This document shows positions 21,026 through 30,869 of a stretch of DNA of 33,897 bases, piece after piece. Position 1 is the first letter of the stretch. Every line of letters starts with the position of its first letter. This stretch comes from Chara braunii (taxonomy: Eukaryota; Streptophyta; Charophyceae; Charales; Characeae), in the NCBI GenBank assembly GCA_003427395.1, contig BFEA01000147.1, positions 758,556-792,452 on the forward strand, in the 5' to 3' direction. The notes below the pieces were generated by a model. The model saw nothing but the letters and a program-made list of their open reading frames with translations. It did no database searches and had not been told where the DNA came from. A program made the position numbers and the translations under genes.

Positions 21026-23082
21026 GGCCTCTCAGTTTCACCCATACCAACCCCACATCTTGGAAGAAGCAAAACAACAGACACGGAGTGGACAAAATAT
21101 ATAGTCCAAAGTCACAGTGATCCAAGTCGCTAACAAGCTACTGACAAGGGAGAAACTAAAAGATCTCATTAGGCCTTTCAGCCTCCCTAACTGCTGCACA
21201 AAATCACCCTCCAACCCTTGCCCTGCTTGCCCTCCCCTTGGGAAGAGACCCCCACACGCATCAATGGCAGGTGGGTCTCAGAATAATGAAAGGGAGACTC
21301 GCAAAATTCAACACTCCCTGAGGCAAGGGAAATATCGGGCTGGTGGGGTTTCGACAATTGAGGGATGGATTTAGGAGTATAGAAAACCAGACTTGATCAG
21401 AATGACTCAACCTTCTATCAGGGTGACCAAAGACCGGCGTGCCATGGGAGTGGCCTTACACCGGGGTCGCCCATTCCTGAAGGGAATCATCATGGTTGCC
21501 GTTCTCTTTCACTTTGGGCAAAGCTCCAAACAGGCAGACTAATCTCTGATCTGATTCGGTAATAAATAGACTTAGTGATTCAATGAAATCATCAAGTATA
21601 TATATAAATAAGTACTTGATAATGTCATGTCTAAATATCTACAACCAGATCAAAAGCGAACTTCAAAATATCTCAGATTCAGATGTTTATGCAGTTCATT
21701 TTGGAGGAATCCCTGTTGGAATCCTCCACTGCATGGGGGATGACTTTCCTTTTGTCACAAAATAACCAAAAATGAGGACAGCAACAAATCCTGATCCCCA
21801 GGACCCATATACAGATGCCCAGCAGGGATGGCGGCACTCACCACCGACCCAACCACTAGCTCTTCCCCCACCCCTCAAATGGGCTACACCCTCCGCCCCA
21901 TAGTTCCACCACCCCTCCGCAGTCCCCCCCGCTGGGCACTGAAATTGGAGAAAGCAGATAATCAGATCTCTACCGGGAGTACTGCGCACCTTTGCCCAGG
22001 TCGACCGGACTGGTCCTGGGGCGCGTCATGATGATAGGCGGACCAACGTTGGTGGAGGCGCGCAGCGAGCTGCGTGCAGGGGTTATGGCGTGTCGTGGCG
22101 ATGGCAGGATAGCACCCAGCAGCAGGGCGCCGCGAGTTGCATGCACGGACTATGGTGGTTTGGAGGGCGGCGGTACTACTCTTTTTGAGCCACCACTAAT
22201 TTTGTCTTCTGTTTTTACATGGCGGGTAGCCAGCAAGCGTATGCGATCAGAGGAGCGACTGTCGGACAGGTAAGGAGATTATGGTGGTTATACCCTGCTG
22301 AGCTACTTTTTTCTTGGGGGATGGAGGTCAGCTTTGTGCTGTGTTCTGTGACTTCTGTCTGCGTCACAGGCTGGCGGGGAGAGATCAGGGAGGGCCTGTT
22401 ATTCAACTATGTTGGATGCCGGCTTCCATGAGGTTTCCCTGTGCTATCATTTAGATAGATGCCTCCTGCGGCCCAATTAACGAGGCTCAATGGGGTGCAA
22501 ATAGGGCGCCAGTTCCCGCAAGGTAGGGGCGAAGTCACATAAAAGTGGAGGGATCGGGGAGGAGTAGCTTCATGGAGGCTCTGGTTTTTCGGAGTCGCTC
22601 CGTATTCTAAGCTCTTCGTCATTAGGTTCTTTCTGTTCTGTGGCTGGTTTTGGACATTTGTAATCCTGGATTTCGTGATCCCTTAAATTTGTAATTCTTA
22701 AATTCATATTCTGTAGTTCTTATCGTGAGTCTTAGATTTCGTTATGATAATCTCAGAAGTCTGAACTTTTAATAATACTAAAATTTGAGCTCCTGATTCT
22801 GAGTTCTCTCCTACCCCTGAATTTCCAATTCTTTTCTCTTGAAGATAATAATCTCTGAGTCTTTTTCACATTTTTATGAGGTTTGGCCTTTCTGGAATCT
22901 CGCCGGCATATTCTGAAAAATCACTGGGATTCACTGAAAGCCGAAGTTCTCCTCTGTTCTCCACGATCCGGTGCTGATTCTGGGGTTCTCAACTTGAGAC
23001 TAGGTGCGACGGTATCGTTTCCCAAGAATTCCTTAAAAAAATGGTTGAAATGCATCGGGCCACAATTCTGGCCTCCGTGGAA
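21026..23082. other. Unassigned sequence
   Basis: No recognisable gene or TE domain was found. 21780-22200 is GC-rich with short overlapping frames on both strands. 22600-22880 is AT-rich and low in coding potential, with TTCTGA/ATTCTTAA-type words. I could not link this interval to either LTR or LINE element. Confidence 0.4.
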
Positions 23083-23425
23083 ATGGAGAGCACTATTTGC
23101 CCATGCTGCAACGCGCTGTTTTCGTGAGACTCTCCGAAAGGGCCGGTAGGTGGAGCCTCACAAATTTCTTATGGGAATTCTTCCGTTCTTAATTTGGAGG
23201 AAGCACTTTGCCCATGCTGCAAGGCGCTGTTGCCGTGAGACTCTCCGAAAGCGCCGGTAGGTGGAGCCTCACGAATTCTTACGGGAATCGTGCCGTTCTT
23301 AATTTGGAGGAAGCACTCTTTGCCCATGCTGCAAGGGGCTGTTTTCGTTAGACTCTCCAAAAGGGCCGGTAGGTGGAGCCTCACGAATTCTTATGGGAAT
23401 CGTGCCGTTATTAATTTGAGAAAAG
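23083..23425. repeat. Three tandem copies of a 111-bp unit
   Basis: The units share GCACT(nn)TTGCCCATGCTGC, GACTCTCC(G/A)AAAG.GCCGG, TAGGTGGAGCCTCAC and ATGGGAAT.(G/C)TTCCGTT-type blocks. TTTGCCCATGCT starts at 23096, 23207 and 23319, giving periods of 111 and 112 bp. Copies differ by a few substitutions. The array abuts the 3' side of the minus-strand LINE. It is a minisatellite or short satellite, with no reading frame conserved across copies. Confidence 0.9.
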
Positions 23426-23488
23426 GAATTCCTCCAAGACGCCGCAGTGGAAGACAAGCCTAAATTTCAAAATCCTGAATATTTATTA

Positions 23489-23750
23489 TTATTTTTTTTT
23501 TTCTTTCAAGGAAACAGGTCCTTATGGGCCTGGCTCCATATCCATTCTTGGGAGCATCAGTCCAGTTCCTTTTCTTTTCTTCTTTTTTCTTTTTTTTTTC
23601 TGGTAAACGAAACCTTAAGGTCCCGGCTCCTTATCCATTCTGGGGAGCGTCAGTCCGATTCCTTTAAGTTTTTTTTTTTTTTTTAACAGGTCCTTATGGC
23701 CCTGGCTCCATTTCCGTTCTGGGGAGCATCAGTCCGGTTCCTATTCCACC
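23489..23750 (-). repeat. Triplicated LINE 3' tail with poly(A) tracts
   Basis: Three successive units on the minus strand each contain GGAA(C/T)(C/T)GGACTG and a GCTCCC(C/A)AGAA core, then a GGAGCC block, a short hairpin with a TAA-type loop, and a poly(A) tract. The plus-strand T-runs are at about 23669-23684, 23583-23600 and 23491-23504. The hairpin bases vary (CAGGGCCATAAGGACCTG, then GGACCTTAAGGTTTC, then CAGGCCCATAAGGACCTG) while the fold is kept. Tail duplication with retained A-tracts points to template jumping or slippage at reverse-transcription start, or serial insertion into the same A-tract. Confidence 0.85.
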
Positions 23751-24394
23751 GGCAAGTCAGAATAAAATGTTACATCAGATCCACCGGCAAGTTGGAAAAG
23801 ATTACAAGATATACACACTCACGCTCCTCCCCCTTGTGGTGTGGGGGCCCGAAGGACGGCATTGATTACTTCCCGAGGGAAGGATGTACCACCCTTCACC
23901 CCTGCCTAAGTTAGCCTGTTTTACAGGGAACCTGGATTTGTCTCGTGATTGGTGCTAGAACCCTAAACCCTGACTTGGTACTTCTGTTGACTTTAGCTTA
24001 TCTTGGGGGATCGTATTTGTATCGTAGCTTGAAGAGATTGGGGGGTATAAACTGAGATCTAGATGTCTCTTGAAGGGGATGGTTTGGCTTAGGGTGGGGG
24101 TGAACTTGGCAGGGGCTGTTGTTGAGTTTTGGGGGCTGGCCGGTTTGGGGATTGTGAATTTATAATGGTATACTAGGTATTGTAAGGAGAGAGTGGGGAG
24201 GGAGGGGAGGAGGGGGTGGAGCGGGAGGAATGTCGAGGATTGTGTTGGTGTGGGGACAGACGCTTGCGGGTGTGGAGGGCTCGGTGGGAAGAAGGAATGG
24301 GGCTGATGGGGGGTGAGGGGTTTTGGATGGTTCGGTGGTGGGCAAGTGATGTTAGGGTGGATTGTGGATGATTGTGTCAATTTGTGTGTGGGGT

Positions 24395-27240
24395 GGGGGT
24401 GTTGTGTGGAAGCATTATATTTGCGTTATGGTTAGCCAGTTCTTGAGAATTATTTTGCCGTTGTTAATTGTGCCAAGTAGCCCATTTCCTAGTTTGGAGA
24501 TGGAGAAGTTTTGGATTATTAGATTTTTTTTGTCTGGGTCAGTTGGGAAATTTTTGAGTTGCTTTTTCCATAGGGCGTGGATTTCGGTGTCTATTAGTTG
24601 TTGGATAATGGGGGTGGTGAGTCGGTCGTCGAAGCTGTTGTCACATCTGTTATTCCATATGGCGCAAAGGGTGCTTTTCTTGATTGGGAGGTGAGGAAGG
24701 CTTCAAATCCTTTGAGCGGGGGTGATTGGTTGAGGTCGAGGAATAGTGTGGCGGGGTTACTTAGTATGGGAGAGTCTGAGATTTTAAGCCATGATGATTC
24801 TAGGGTTTCCAGAGGGATCTTGCCTTTGGGCAGTCTATGAAACAGTGGTTTAGGGTTTCTGGGATGTTGAGGTTGCCTTACAACAGGAATCCTGTTCAGA
24901 TTTGTTTCCTTGATTGCGTCTGATGGCCAACCATTTATTTACTGGGACTTCTCTAAAAGCTATTAGCCATCTCAGGCTAGCTAGCTGAACCGATCTTGTG
25001 GATAGTACTGTTGCCCAGGGAAGTTTGAAGTGAGTGTTAGCTAATTGTGGTTCCTCCTTTGTCCGCCTGTTGCGTATTGTGTTGGATATTCAAATGGGTT
25101 TGGTGAAAATACGATAGCCTAGTTTGGGTGTGTAGTCGGTTAGTTTGCAAGAGTTGGGGATGGGGTTGGAACTGGAAGTGGAGCTCAATGTCCATTATGT
25201 GGGATCAATCTCTAGGTCGCTAACGTTAATATGTGGTTTATAGACTTTTTTTCTTTCTCCTTCTAAGATTTTGATTCTTTGTAGGTTGTTGCTTTTGAAT
25301 GCTCCTTCAGCTCTGCTCTTTGTATTGATATAGCTTACCGGGTTTCCTGGTTCTTCTAGGGTGTGTATGTCACATCATATTCATTTCTTGTTGTGTGGTT
25401 CGTAGTTCTTGAATTCGAGGACTTTCTGGATTAATGGGGGGTCGATGGTGGTGGCCCAGTCTCCAAATTGTCATTCTTGTTTTGATTTTAGTACGGCTTG
25501 CCAGTGTAGGGGGATGCAGTCTATGATGTCAGTTAAGTTAGTTTGTAAGCGGTGTACTCCTTTAAGTTGTTCTCGTAGGTCTTTTTCTGTTTTCCAGGTT
25601 TTGTGTGGTTCGTCCCAAATGTGCTTGATTTGCCATATTCCCTTTTCAAGCCAATGTCCCCATTTGGGTTCTGATTTTGAGAGTGTGAGGCTTTCCCTTT
25701 TATCGTTCCTAAGTAGTGGGTTGTCGAAGAGAGGTTGCCTAAGGACTTCGTCTTTTTTCTTTGGACCTGTTCTGATCGCTGGGAAGATGGTTCTCCAGGT
25801 GCGCAGGATTTGCTCCCAGAGTGATTTAGTCTGGGGGGTGTTGTTAGTGTTCCGCTGTAGTGTTTGGTCGGACCGTCTCTGTTACCCTTTCGGAATTGGC
25901 GAGAATTTGTTAAAAATCCAAAAGAGGCATGTCATGTTGGTTGGAGAAGTATAGGGGGGGAGTTCTCTGATGTGGTTAAGAGTTAACGGAGTCCAGTGTA
26001 GATCGTCTTGTAGGGCTAGTCTTATGACCCATTTGATCTGTAAGGCCTGTATTTTACGGGTTGGATCTATAAGACCTAAGCTCCTTTTGCTTTTTGGGCT
26101 GGTAACTATCTGTCAGGCCACCTTGTGAATAAAGTGTTCCTTGTCCGGATTGCCTGTCCATAGGAATGTTGGAGTTTTTTTCCGCAACTAGCTTTGGAAG
26201 TCTGGGGCTGGGAACCATATGAAGGTAGAATACCACATCATTGCTAGGATTGAATTGTTGAGCGTCAGTACCCTTCCTAATAGGGAAGTGTGTGTGGCTT
26301 TCCAGGTACGCATCCTATTAACCATTGAAGACAAGATTGTCACTGCTGACATTTGGTGACATCCTTTGAGGTTGAGGTTAATGCCCAGGAATCGGATTGG
26401 TGAATCTGGATCTGTCCACTGCAAACCTAGAGGGGATAATTCTGTGGGGGGAGGTGTATCTGCGGTCCACCAGCTTGTTGTCTTGGTCCATTTGACATTC
26501 ATTTCTGAGGCTAGTTGGAATGCTTGCATTGTTCTTATCAGGGCTTGAAAGGAGGAGTTTGTTGCTCTGATTAGTACTGTAAGATCGTCTGCGAATAGGA
26601 GGGTGGTGAGGATGTGGAGGTGTTTACCACGTTCATCTGTGATGTTTTTTATTCTCTCGATTGATCTATCCTTTCTCAGGAAAGCGGCAACGGTCTCCAT
26701 GACGAAAAAAAAGATCGGTGTTGATAGTGGGTCCCCTTGTCTTACTGACCTTGTCATTGGGTAGGGGTTCGAAAGGAAGTCGTTGACTTGAACTATCCCA
26801 TGTGCGTTGTTGTAGAGTATTATCACCCATTTTCAGAAGATAGGATCTACTCTCATTCTTTCCATGCTAGCCTGGAGAAAGTCCCAGTTTACTTGATCGT
26901 ATGCTTTATCGAAATCGAAGAAAAGGATGGTTGCTACGATACGTTTTTGGTTGATTAACTTTGTGGATTCACAGAAAGACAAAACATTGTCCAGGATGAA
27001 TCTTCCTGGTATGAACCCTGTCTAATCTAGGTGGAAGCATCTTCCTGTGATCTTATTTATTCTGGTGGCTAGGAATTTGGCTAGGATTTTATAGGCCACA
27101 TTTAGTAATGAGATAGGTCTGTAGTTTCGTATGTCCTCTTTGTTACCCTTTTTATATAGGAGTGTTACCAACCCCGTACTCAATTTTGTATCTAGAGTTT
27201 CTTCTTCCCATGCTCTGGTGATGAAGCTGAGGAAAAAATC
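24395..27240 (-). pseudogene. LINE 2 ORF2 fragment: RT and zf-RVT
   Basis: RT begins within SFITRAWEEETLDTKLSTGL, then RNYRPISLLNVAYKILAKFL, a TAG at the expected Gln of DQTGFIPGR, FILDNVLSFCEST and FFDFDKAYDQVNWDFLQ. A stop follows (CGA to TGA pattern) before KWVIILYNNAHG. The longest intact frame (26188-26826) includes RSVRQGDPLSTPIFFFVME and LLFADDLTVLIRATNS, with the catalytic Asp pair intact. Near 24800-24850, ETLNHCFIDCPKARSLW is the zf-RVT finger, and IWNNRCDNSFDDRLTTPIIQ near 24620 is the usual C-terminal block. A Pro-rich tail to about 23955 is probably 3' UTR. Confidence 0.9.
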
Positions 27241-27289
27241 GTGTTATTGAAAGCAAGTTTATCACATACATTTGCGTATAACAACATAT

Positions 27290-27312
27290 TATTAACAGTT
27301 TATAAACTGTTT
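27290..27312. repeat. Perfect palindrome near the left edge
   Basis: ACAGTTTATAAACTGT (about 27296-27311) is a perfect 16-bp inverted repeat, about 55 bp inside the compositional boundary. It could be a protein-binding site or a chance AT palindrome. Confidence 0.4.
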
Positions 27313-27438
27313 GACGGAGGGCTTCATGAATATATACAGGAAGCCAATCAATCTGGTTTGGTCAAAAATTGATCATGTTCTCTGTGTTGTTATGGTTGTT
27401 TTAAACTGTATACAAACAATTTCACAACAGGTGATATT

Positions 27439-27545
27439 CTGTTGAAAACTTCGCTCATGTGTTGAAAATTTGTTGATAAACAGTTGATATCATGTTGAAA
27501 TCATGTTGGAATCATGTTGGAATAATATGGTTGTTCATTATGTTA
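27439..27545. repeat. Cluster of GTTGAAA/GTTGGAA subterminal repeats
   Basis: Seven copies of a short word lie within about 105 bp on the plus strand: CTGTTGAAAAC, GTGTTGAAAAT, TTGTTGATAAA, CAGTTGATATC, CATGTTGAAATC, CATGTTGGAATC and CATGTTGGAATA. Further GTTGTTATGGTTG words lie just upstream. Arrays of short repeats close to an end are typical of transposase-binding subterminal regions in large plant DNA transposons, which is why I place this near an element end. Confidence 0.55.
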
Positions 27546-27714
27546 AAAAAATAGGATATGTAGGCTAGCAAAACATTCAGAATTACATTATAGCGCTTTT
27601 ATCATAAAGTTTTTACATGTCCAGGATTGTGTTGTTGATGTAGACGTCATGGAAATGAACTTTAGAGTTTATGAATGTAAGATATTTACATATGTTTAGT
27701 TTTTTTTTTCTTCT

Positions 27715-27721
<7 letters not shown>

Positions 27722-27774
<53 letters not shown>
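27722..27774. repeat. (CT)n microsatellite
   Basis: A pure CT dinucleotide run of about 26 units follows a T/C-rich stretch (TTTTTTTTTCTTCTTTTTTTCC). Confidence 0.97.
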
Positions 27775-27777
<3 letters not shown>

Positions 27778-27831
27778 AGAAGGTTGTAACAAACTTTGTT
27801 TGTCAACACAAAATCACGCACATTCTTTACA

Positions 27832-28203
27832 TTACCCACCAAAATAACACACATTCTTATTCAGCTGCACCTTCTGATTCAAGCGCAGTTCAATAAGTGT
27901 AGCCTGAAATCGATATGTGTCTGTCTCGCAGTTTACTTGTGCAACTGCAGAGTAGACAGTCCAATAGGAAAGGCGAATAATATTTATTGAATTAAGTGAG
28001 AACTCATTTTTTGTAATGAGGTAACTGAATTTTATTATTTTGTACTCAATATCTTTGTTCTTTTGGAAAGTTGACGGACATCTCGGGAGCATATTATTTT
28101 TCAAATTGTGAAGTGTGAATAATTTTTTTGTTCCGGGCGACACTTCTTGTGGTCGGTTGGTGTCTACATTTATGTGTTGCAACGGATATGCAAAGTCAAT
28201 CAT
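27832..28203 (-). CDS. Exon-like open frame, unknown protein (copy 1 of duplicated unit)
   Basis: This 123-codon minus-strand frame starts MIDFAYPLQHINVDTNRP and contains a segment from HINVDTNRPQEVSPGTKKLF through LHNLKNNMLPRCPSTFQKN. That segment has a recognisable counterpart in the duplicated unit about 498 bp upstream on the minus strand (INVSTNRP, then VLPGTNDLLTLNNL and LPRHSSLFEK). Similarity at protein level between two diverged DNA copies argues that it was once coding. The second half (NCETDTYRFQATLIELRL) may be a separate exon, since CTCTGCAG|TTGC gives an acceptor near 27946. I do not recognise the family. Confidence 0.4.
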   Translation of the reverse strand: MIDFAYPLQHINVDTNRPQEVSPGTKKLFTLHNLKNNMLPRCPSTFQKNKDIEYKIIKFSYLITKNEFSLNSINIIRLSYWTVYSAVAQVNCETDTYRFQATLIELRLNQKVQLNKNVCYFGG

Positions 28204-28440
28204 TCAATATGCACCTACCGACCACATGCACAAACATTGTTAGAAACATGACAGAAGACTGAAGATGATTGTGTAACAAAAACGCAATACCATTTATGAG
28301 AAGTACTTAATACTTAGAACTTTCTAATATATGTACGTTGGTGAAACTCCGACGAAACAGTTTGTCACAACTCCTCGTTGGTTCTTTTATTATTCCTCTG
28401 CCAACTGTTTAGTTTGCAGTTATTTGAGATGATACGTATA
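27995..28440 (-). repeat. Tandem duplication unit 1 (about 498-bp period)
   Basis: It shares with 28490-28935 the collinear blocks ATATCTTTGTT, CTCGGGAG, GTCGGTTGGTG, ACATTTATG, AATATGCACCTACC, ACATTGTTAGA, TTTATGAGAAGT and CGACGAAACA-type sequence. GTCGGTTGGTG falls at about 28152 and 28650, and TTTATGAGAAGT at about 28292 and 28788. The units are clearly diverged. (TA)n-rich spacers separate them. Confidence 0.75.
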
Positions 28441-28489
28441 TGTATATATATATATATTTCAATGTATAAAATGTGAAACTTGAAAAAAA

Positions 28490-28935
28490 AAAAAAAATAG
28501 AACTAACTTTTTTTAATCAAGTAACAAAATTTGTATATTTTTTTTCTATATCTTTGTTTTTTCGAAGAGTGACGAATGCCTCGGGAGTACATACATTGTC
28601 AAATTGTTAAGTGTCAATAAGTCATTTGTTCCAGGTAACACTTTTCAGGGTCGGTTGGTGCTTACATTTATGTTCTGCAACGGATAGCTAAGCCGTAAAA
28701 TAATATGCACCTACCAACCTCGTGCGCGAACATTGTTAGACACGTGATAATAGACTGAGGATGATTATAAATTAGAGAGTAATATCGTTTATGAGAAGTG
28801 TTTAATCCTGACAACGTTTATATATATATATAAGTCAGTAAAATTTCAACGAAACATTTTTTTTCTACCCCTTGTTTTTTTGTCTGCTTCTTCCTCTCTA
28901 CCATCGGTTTTCGCTGTTGTTGTATTTGATAAAAT
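28490..28935 (-). repeat. Tandem duplication unit 2
   Basis: This is the diverged partner of unit 1. On the minus strand a good splice acceptor, CTATCCGTTGCAG|AACATAAATG, lies near 28677 and opens the frame NINVSTNRP. An in-frame TGA follows where unit 1 has CAA/CAG-type codons. This copy is therefore pseudogenic if it was an exon. Confidence 0.7.
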
Positions 28936-29030
28936 ATATATTTATATACATATTATATATTGATATATATATGTATATGTATACATATATATATGCATGT
29001 ATATATATACATATACTACAATGTGTAAAA
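28936..29030. repeat. AT-dinucleotide-rich spacer
   Basis: Interrupted (TA)n/(ATGTATA)n sequence of low complexity lies between duplication unit 2 and the partial third copy. Confidence 0.85.
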
Positions 29031-29059
29031 TATGATGACTAAAAAAAAAGTGAAATTGT

Positions 29060-29140
29060 GTTGGTACGATTTCTCTTATAAAATGATATCATCCGACACT
29101 TCTTGTGATAGGTTGATGACTAAATTTACGCCCTCTGACC
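29060..29140 (-). repeat. Partial third copy of the duplicated unit
   Basis: CGACACTTCTTGTGATAGG followed by TTGATGACTAAATTTACG aligns with CGACACTTCTTGTGGTCGG followed by TTGGTGTCTACATTTATG of unit 1. The minus-strand frame gives NLSQEVSDD against NRPQEVSPG. Similarity ends soon after, so this copy is truncated or the most diverged. Confidence 0.5.
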
Positions 29141-29601
29141 CATTCGGTCATAAAAGAGTAATAATAACAAATTTTAAAGCGATCATATTACCTAAATATT
29201 TTTGCAAACAATGAAGTTTTCAGATGTTTCTGAAGTCATCGATACATGCACAAACATCAAGGTATAACCTCCTCGAACATCCCCCTCACGTGCATGTCAA
29301 TAAAACATAGTCCGTGTAAAAATATTATAACATTAAAAAACCGTCACCGAATGTACATGGAATGTATTCGTTCCTTAAAATTTATATTACACTTGATATT
29401 GTACAAATAATGATAACATCAATTTGTCGCAATTTTCGTAACTAAAATGTAAAACAAAAGTCCTCAAATTTAGTTATTGAACAGTCTAAAATTTAATGTC
29501 TTCTCTAAACACAGAAAATAATGTTATAGAACAAGTTTGAGATAAATAAGCATAAACAACAAGATAAACCTTCATACACAAAAGCAAAGTTTAAAACATA
29601 C

Positions 29602-29645
29602 CAAGTGAGCTTGAGAGCAATGTCAACCATAACGAAAGAGCAAGA
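29602..29645 (-). CDS. Predicted 44-nt exon (phase-consistent)
   Basis: It is bounded on the minus strand by acceptor AACAATAG|TCTTGC and donor CACTTG|GTATGT. Joined to the exon at 29698-29873, it continues the frame as CLALSLWLTLLSSSL, a hydrophobic stretch. The downstream end is not settled: an acceptor TGTGTTTAG near 29511 would add a short tail before a stop. Confidence 0.45.
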
Positions 29646-29697
29646 CTATTGTTGAACGTATTGGTGGTCAGAGCGAATGAGAAAAATGTTTACGTAC

Positions 29698-29873
29698 CAG
29701 CGACATAAAATTACCCCTGCTTCCGAAATAATAAGATTATTTACAAATGCAAAGTCCACAAAATCGGACCATACCACAATTATATTTCTAGCATCCCCTG
29801 TCCAGTTCACTTGTGTATCCATCTCATTGAAGTTCGCGGTGACAGGTACACGACTTTCAAGGATTAAACAAAA
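29698..29873 (-). CDS. Predicted 176-nt exon, unknown protein
   Basis: The acceptor is TTTCTTAG|TTTTG and the donor CGCTG|GTACGTAA, both strong on the minus strand. The frame inherited from the preceding exon is open throughout: ILESRVPVTANFNEMDTQVN, WTGDARNIIVVWSDFVDFAF, VNNLIISEAGVILCR. It ends in phase 2, which the following exon continues without a stop. No known domain was recognised. The aromatic/hydrophobic pattern suggests a folded beta-rich segment. Confidence 0.55.
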
Positions 29874-29931
29874 CTAAGAAAAGTTTAATACAAAAAATGT
29901 GAACAACATGTTACTGACCATCTTCAACTAC

Positions 29932-30028
29932 CTGAATTAAGGGACCATCCGAGTTATTAAAAGAAAGGACTTGTGTCGCATTGTAATATTCGGCATTCCT
30001 ATCTATCAATATCACCAAAAAAACAAGC
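29932..30028 (-). CDS. Predicted 97-nt exon, unknown protein
   Basis: The acceptor TTTCTCTATGGCAG|G and donor ATTCAG|GTAGTT flank an open frame, LVFLVILIDRNAEYYNATQV and LSFNNSDGPLIQ, ending in phase 0. The next exon reads open in exactly that phase. The link to the coding segments upstream (30543 and beyond) is unclear: three frames are each partly open between 30420 and 30550, including one ending VVTRKRMKAEDAIPERN before TAA. Confidence 0.5.
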
Positions 30029-30542
30029 CTGCCATAGAGAAATGAAATGAAATATGACAATTCTACTTTATGACAAATGTGAACATAATACGAATCTACT
30101 GGCAAAAACAACCACTCAATATCAGATTTAAAATAAATGACATGTCCTCACATGTTTTCCACCACAAAAAAAATAGTTTTTGACAAAGTATTTCTTCTCC
30201 GTATAAAATGTGAATGACGAGAAGACGGAGGTTGATTCGACTATCGAAAGTCACTCAATACAGCGTTGAATACAAATGTTGCGACTTCTGATGATAATCC
30301 GATCAAAAGAATGCATCTTAAGCATATTATGTACGTATGATCCTACCTGTCCTTTAAAAACACATTAATAGACAAAAGAAATAAAAATTATTTAGAAGTC
30401 GAGCGTAAAGATACATCTAATTAATTACGTTCAGGAATTGCATCTTCTGCTTTCATGCGTTTCCTCGTCACAACACAGTTGAACCATTGTGGTGAAAAGT
30501 GAAATCCTCGTCGACGAACAAAGTGTCACGTATGTCACCGTC

Positions 30543-30869
30543 TTATTTGACTGACACTCCTGTTTGGAAAAGAAGAAACGCATTGTCTGCCACAGTTGTA
30601 GAGCGGTCGAGGTTGAAGATGCTAAAATTTACAACGGTATCTCGTGCTTGGATCGATTTAATGATATGATTCTTGATGGCAGCCAACTCAGAGATTTTGT
30701 TTGTTATAGATCCTCCCGGACGAATCTGAAGTACATCATTCTGTATGACCATCTCTGCAAATGCGAGTTGTTGCAATGATACTCTTGACTCCTTGTCCTT
30801 TCCTCGCGTGTTCGAACACCCTTGTGGGCGCTTGCTGGAACGCCGGATCACCCCACGACTTTCTCCCAC
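30543..30869 (-). CDS. Continuation of the multi-exon gene in a shifted frame
   Basis: The minus-strand frame, +1 relative to the exon ending around 30740-30870, reads SLQQLAFAEMVIQNDVLQIR, PGGSITNKISELAAIKNHII and NFSIFNLDRSTTVADNAFLL, with amphipathic, protein-like composition. The change of frame may reflect an intron ending at CTCGCATTTGCAG|AGATGG (about 30756), or a one-base indel. Family unknown. Confidence 0.5.
   Translation of the reverse strand: MGESRGVIRRSSKRPQGCSNTRGKDKESRVSLQQLAFAEMVIQNDVLQIRPGGSITNKISELAAIKNHIIKSIQARDTVVNFSIFNLDRSTTVADNAFLLFQTGVSVK

Larger units (their letters stand above)
23489..27240 (-). mobile_element. Second LINE (same clade), minus strand, 5'-truncated
   Basis: Reading leftward from 27240, the element carries the C-terminal two thirds of ORF2 and a 3' UTR. 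The 3' UTR shares the GGTGGTACATCCTTCCCT and GGAAGTAATCAATG blocks with the LINE at 6946-13480. The element ends with tail units and poly(A), seen as T-runs on the plus strand. It starts abruptly inside the RT palm with no endonuclease or ORF1, where it meets AT-rich sequence of a different kind. This is either ordinary 5' truncation or disruption by the AT-rich element. Stops are present but fewer than in the first LINE. Confidence 0.88.

Noticed and set aside
23955-24380. 141-codon Pro/Ser/Thr-rich minus-strand frame as a separate gene
   Set aside because: It lies between the end of LINE ORF2 and the LINE tail, in strongly G/T-biased plus-strand DNA; most likely LINE 3' UTR.
25409-25954. 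181-codon plus-strand frame
   Set aside because: It is antisense to the minus-strand LINE ORF2; conserved LINE positions read on the opposite strand.
28000-29140. Repeat array as CRISPR or centromeric satellite
   Set aside because: There are only two to three strongly diverged units of about 498 bp; no short direct repeats with unique spacers, in a eukaryotic context.
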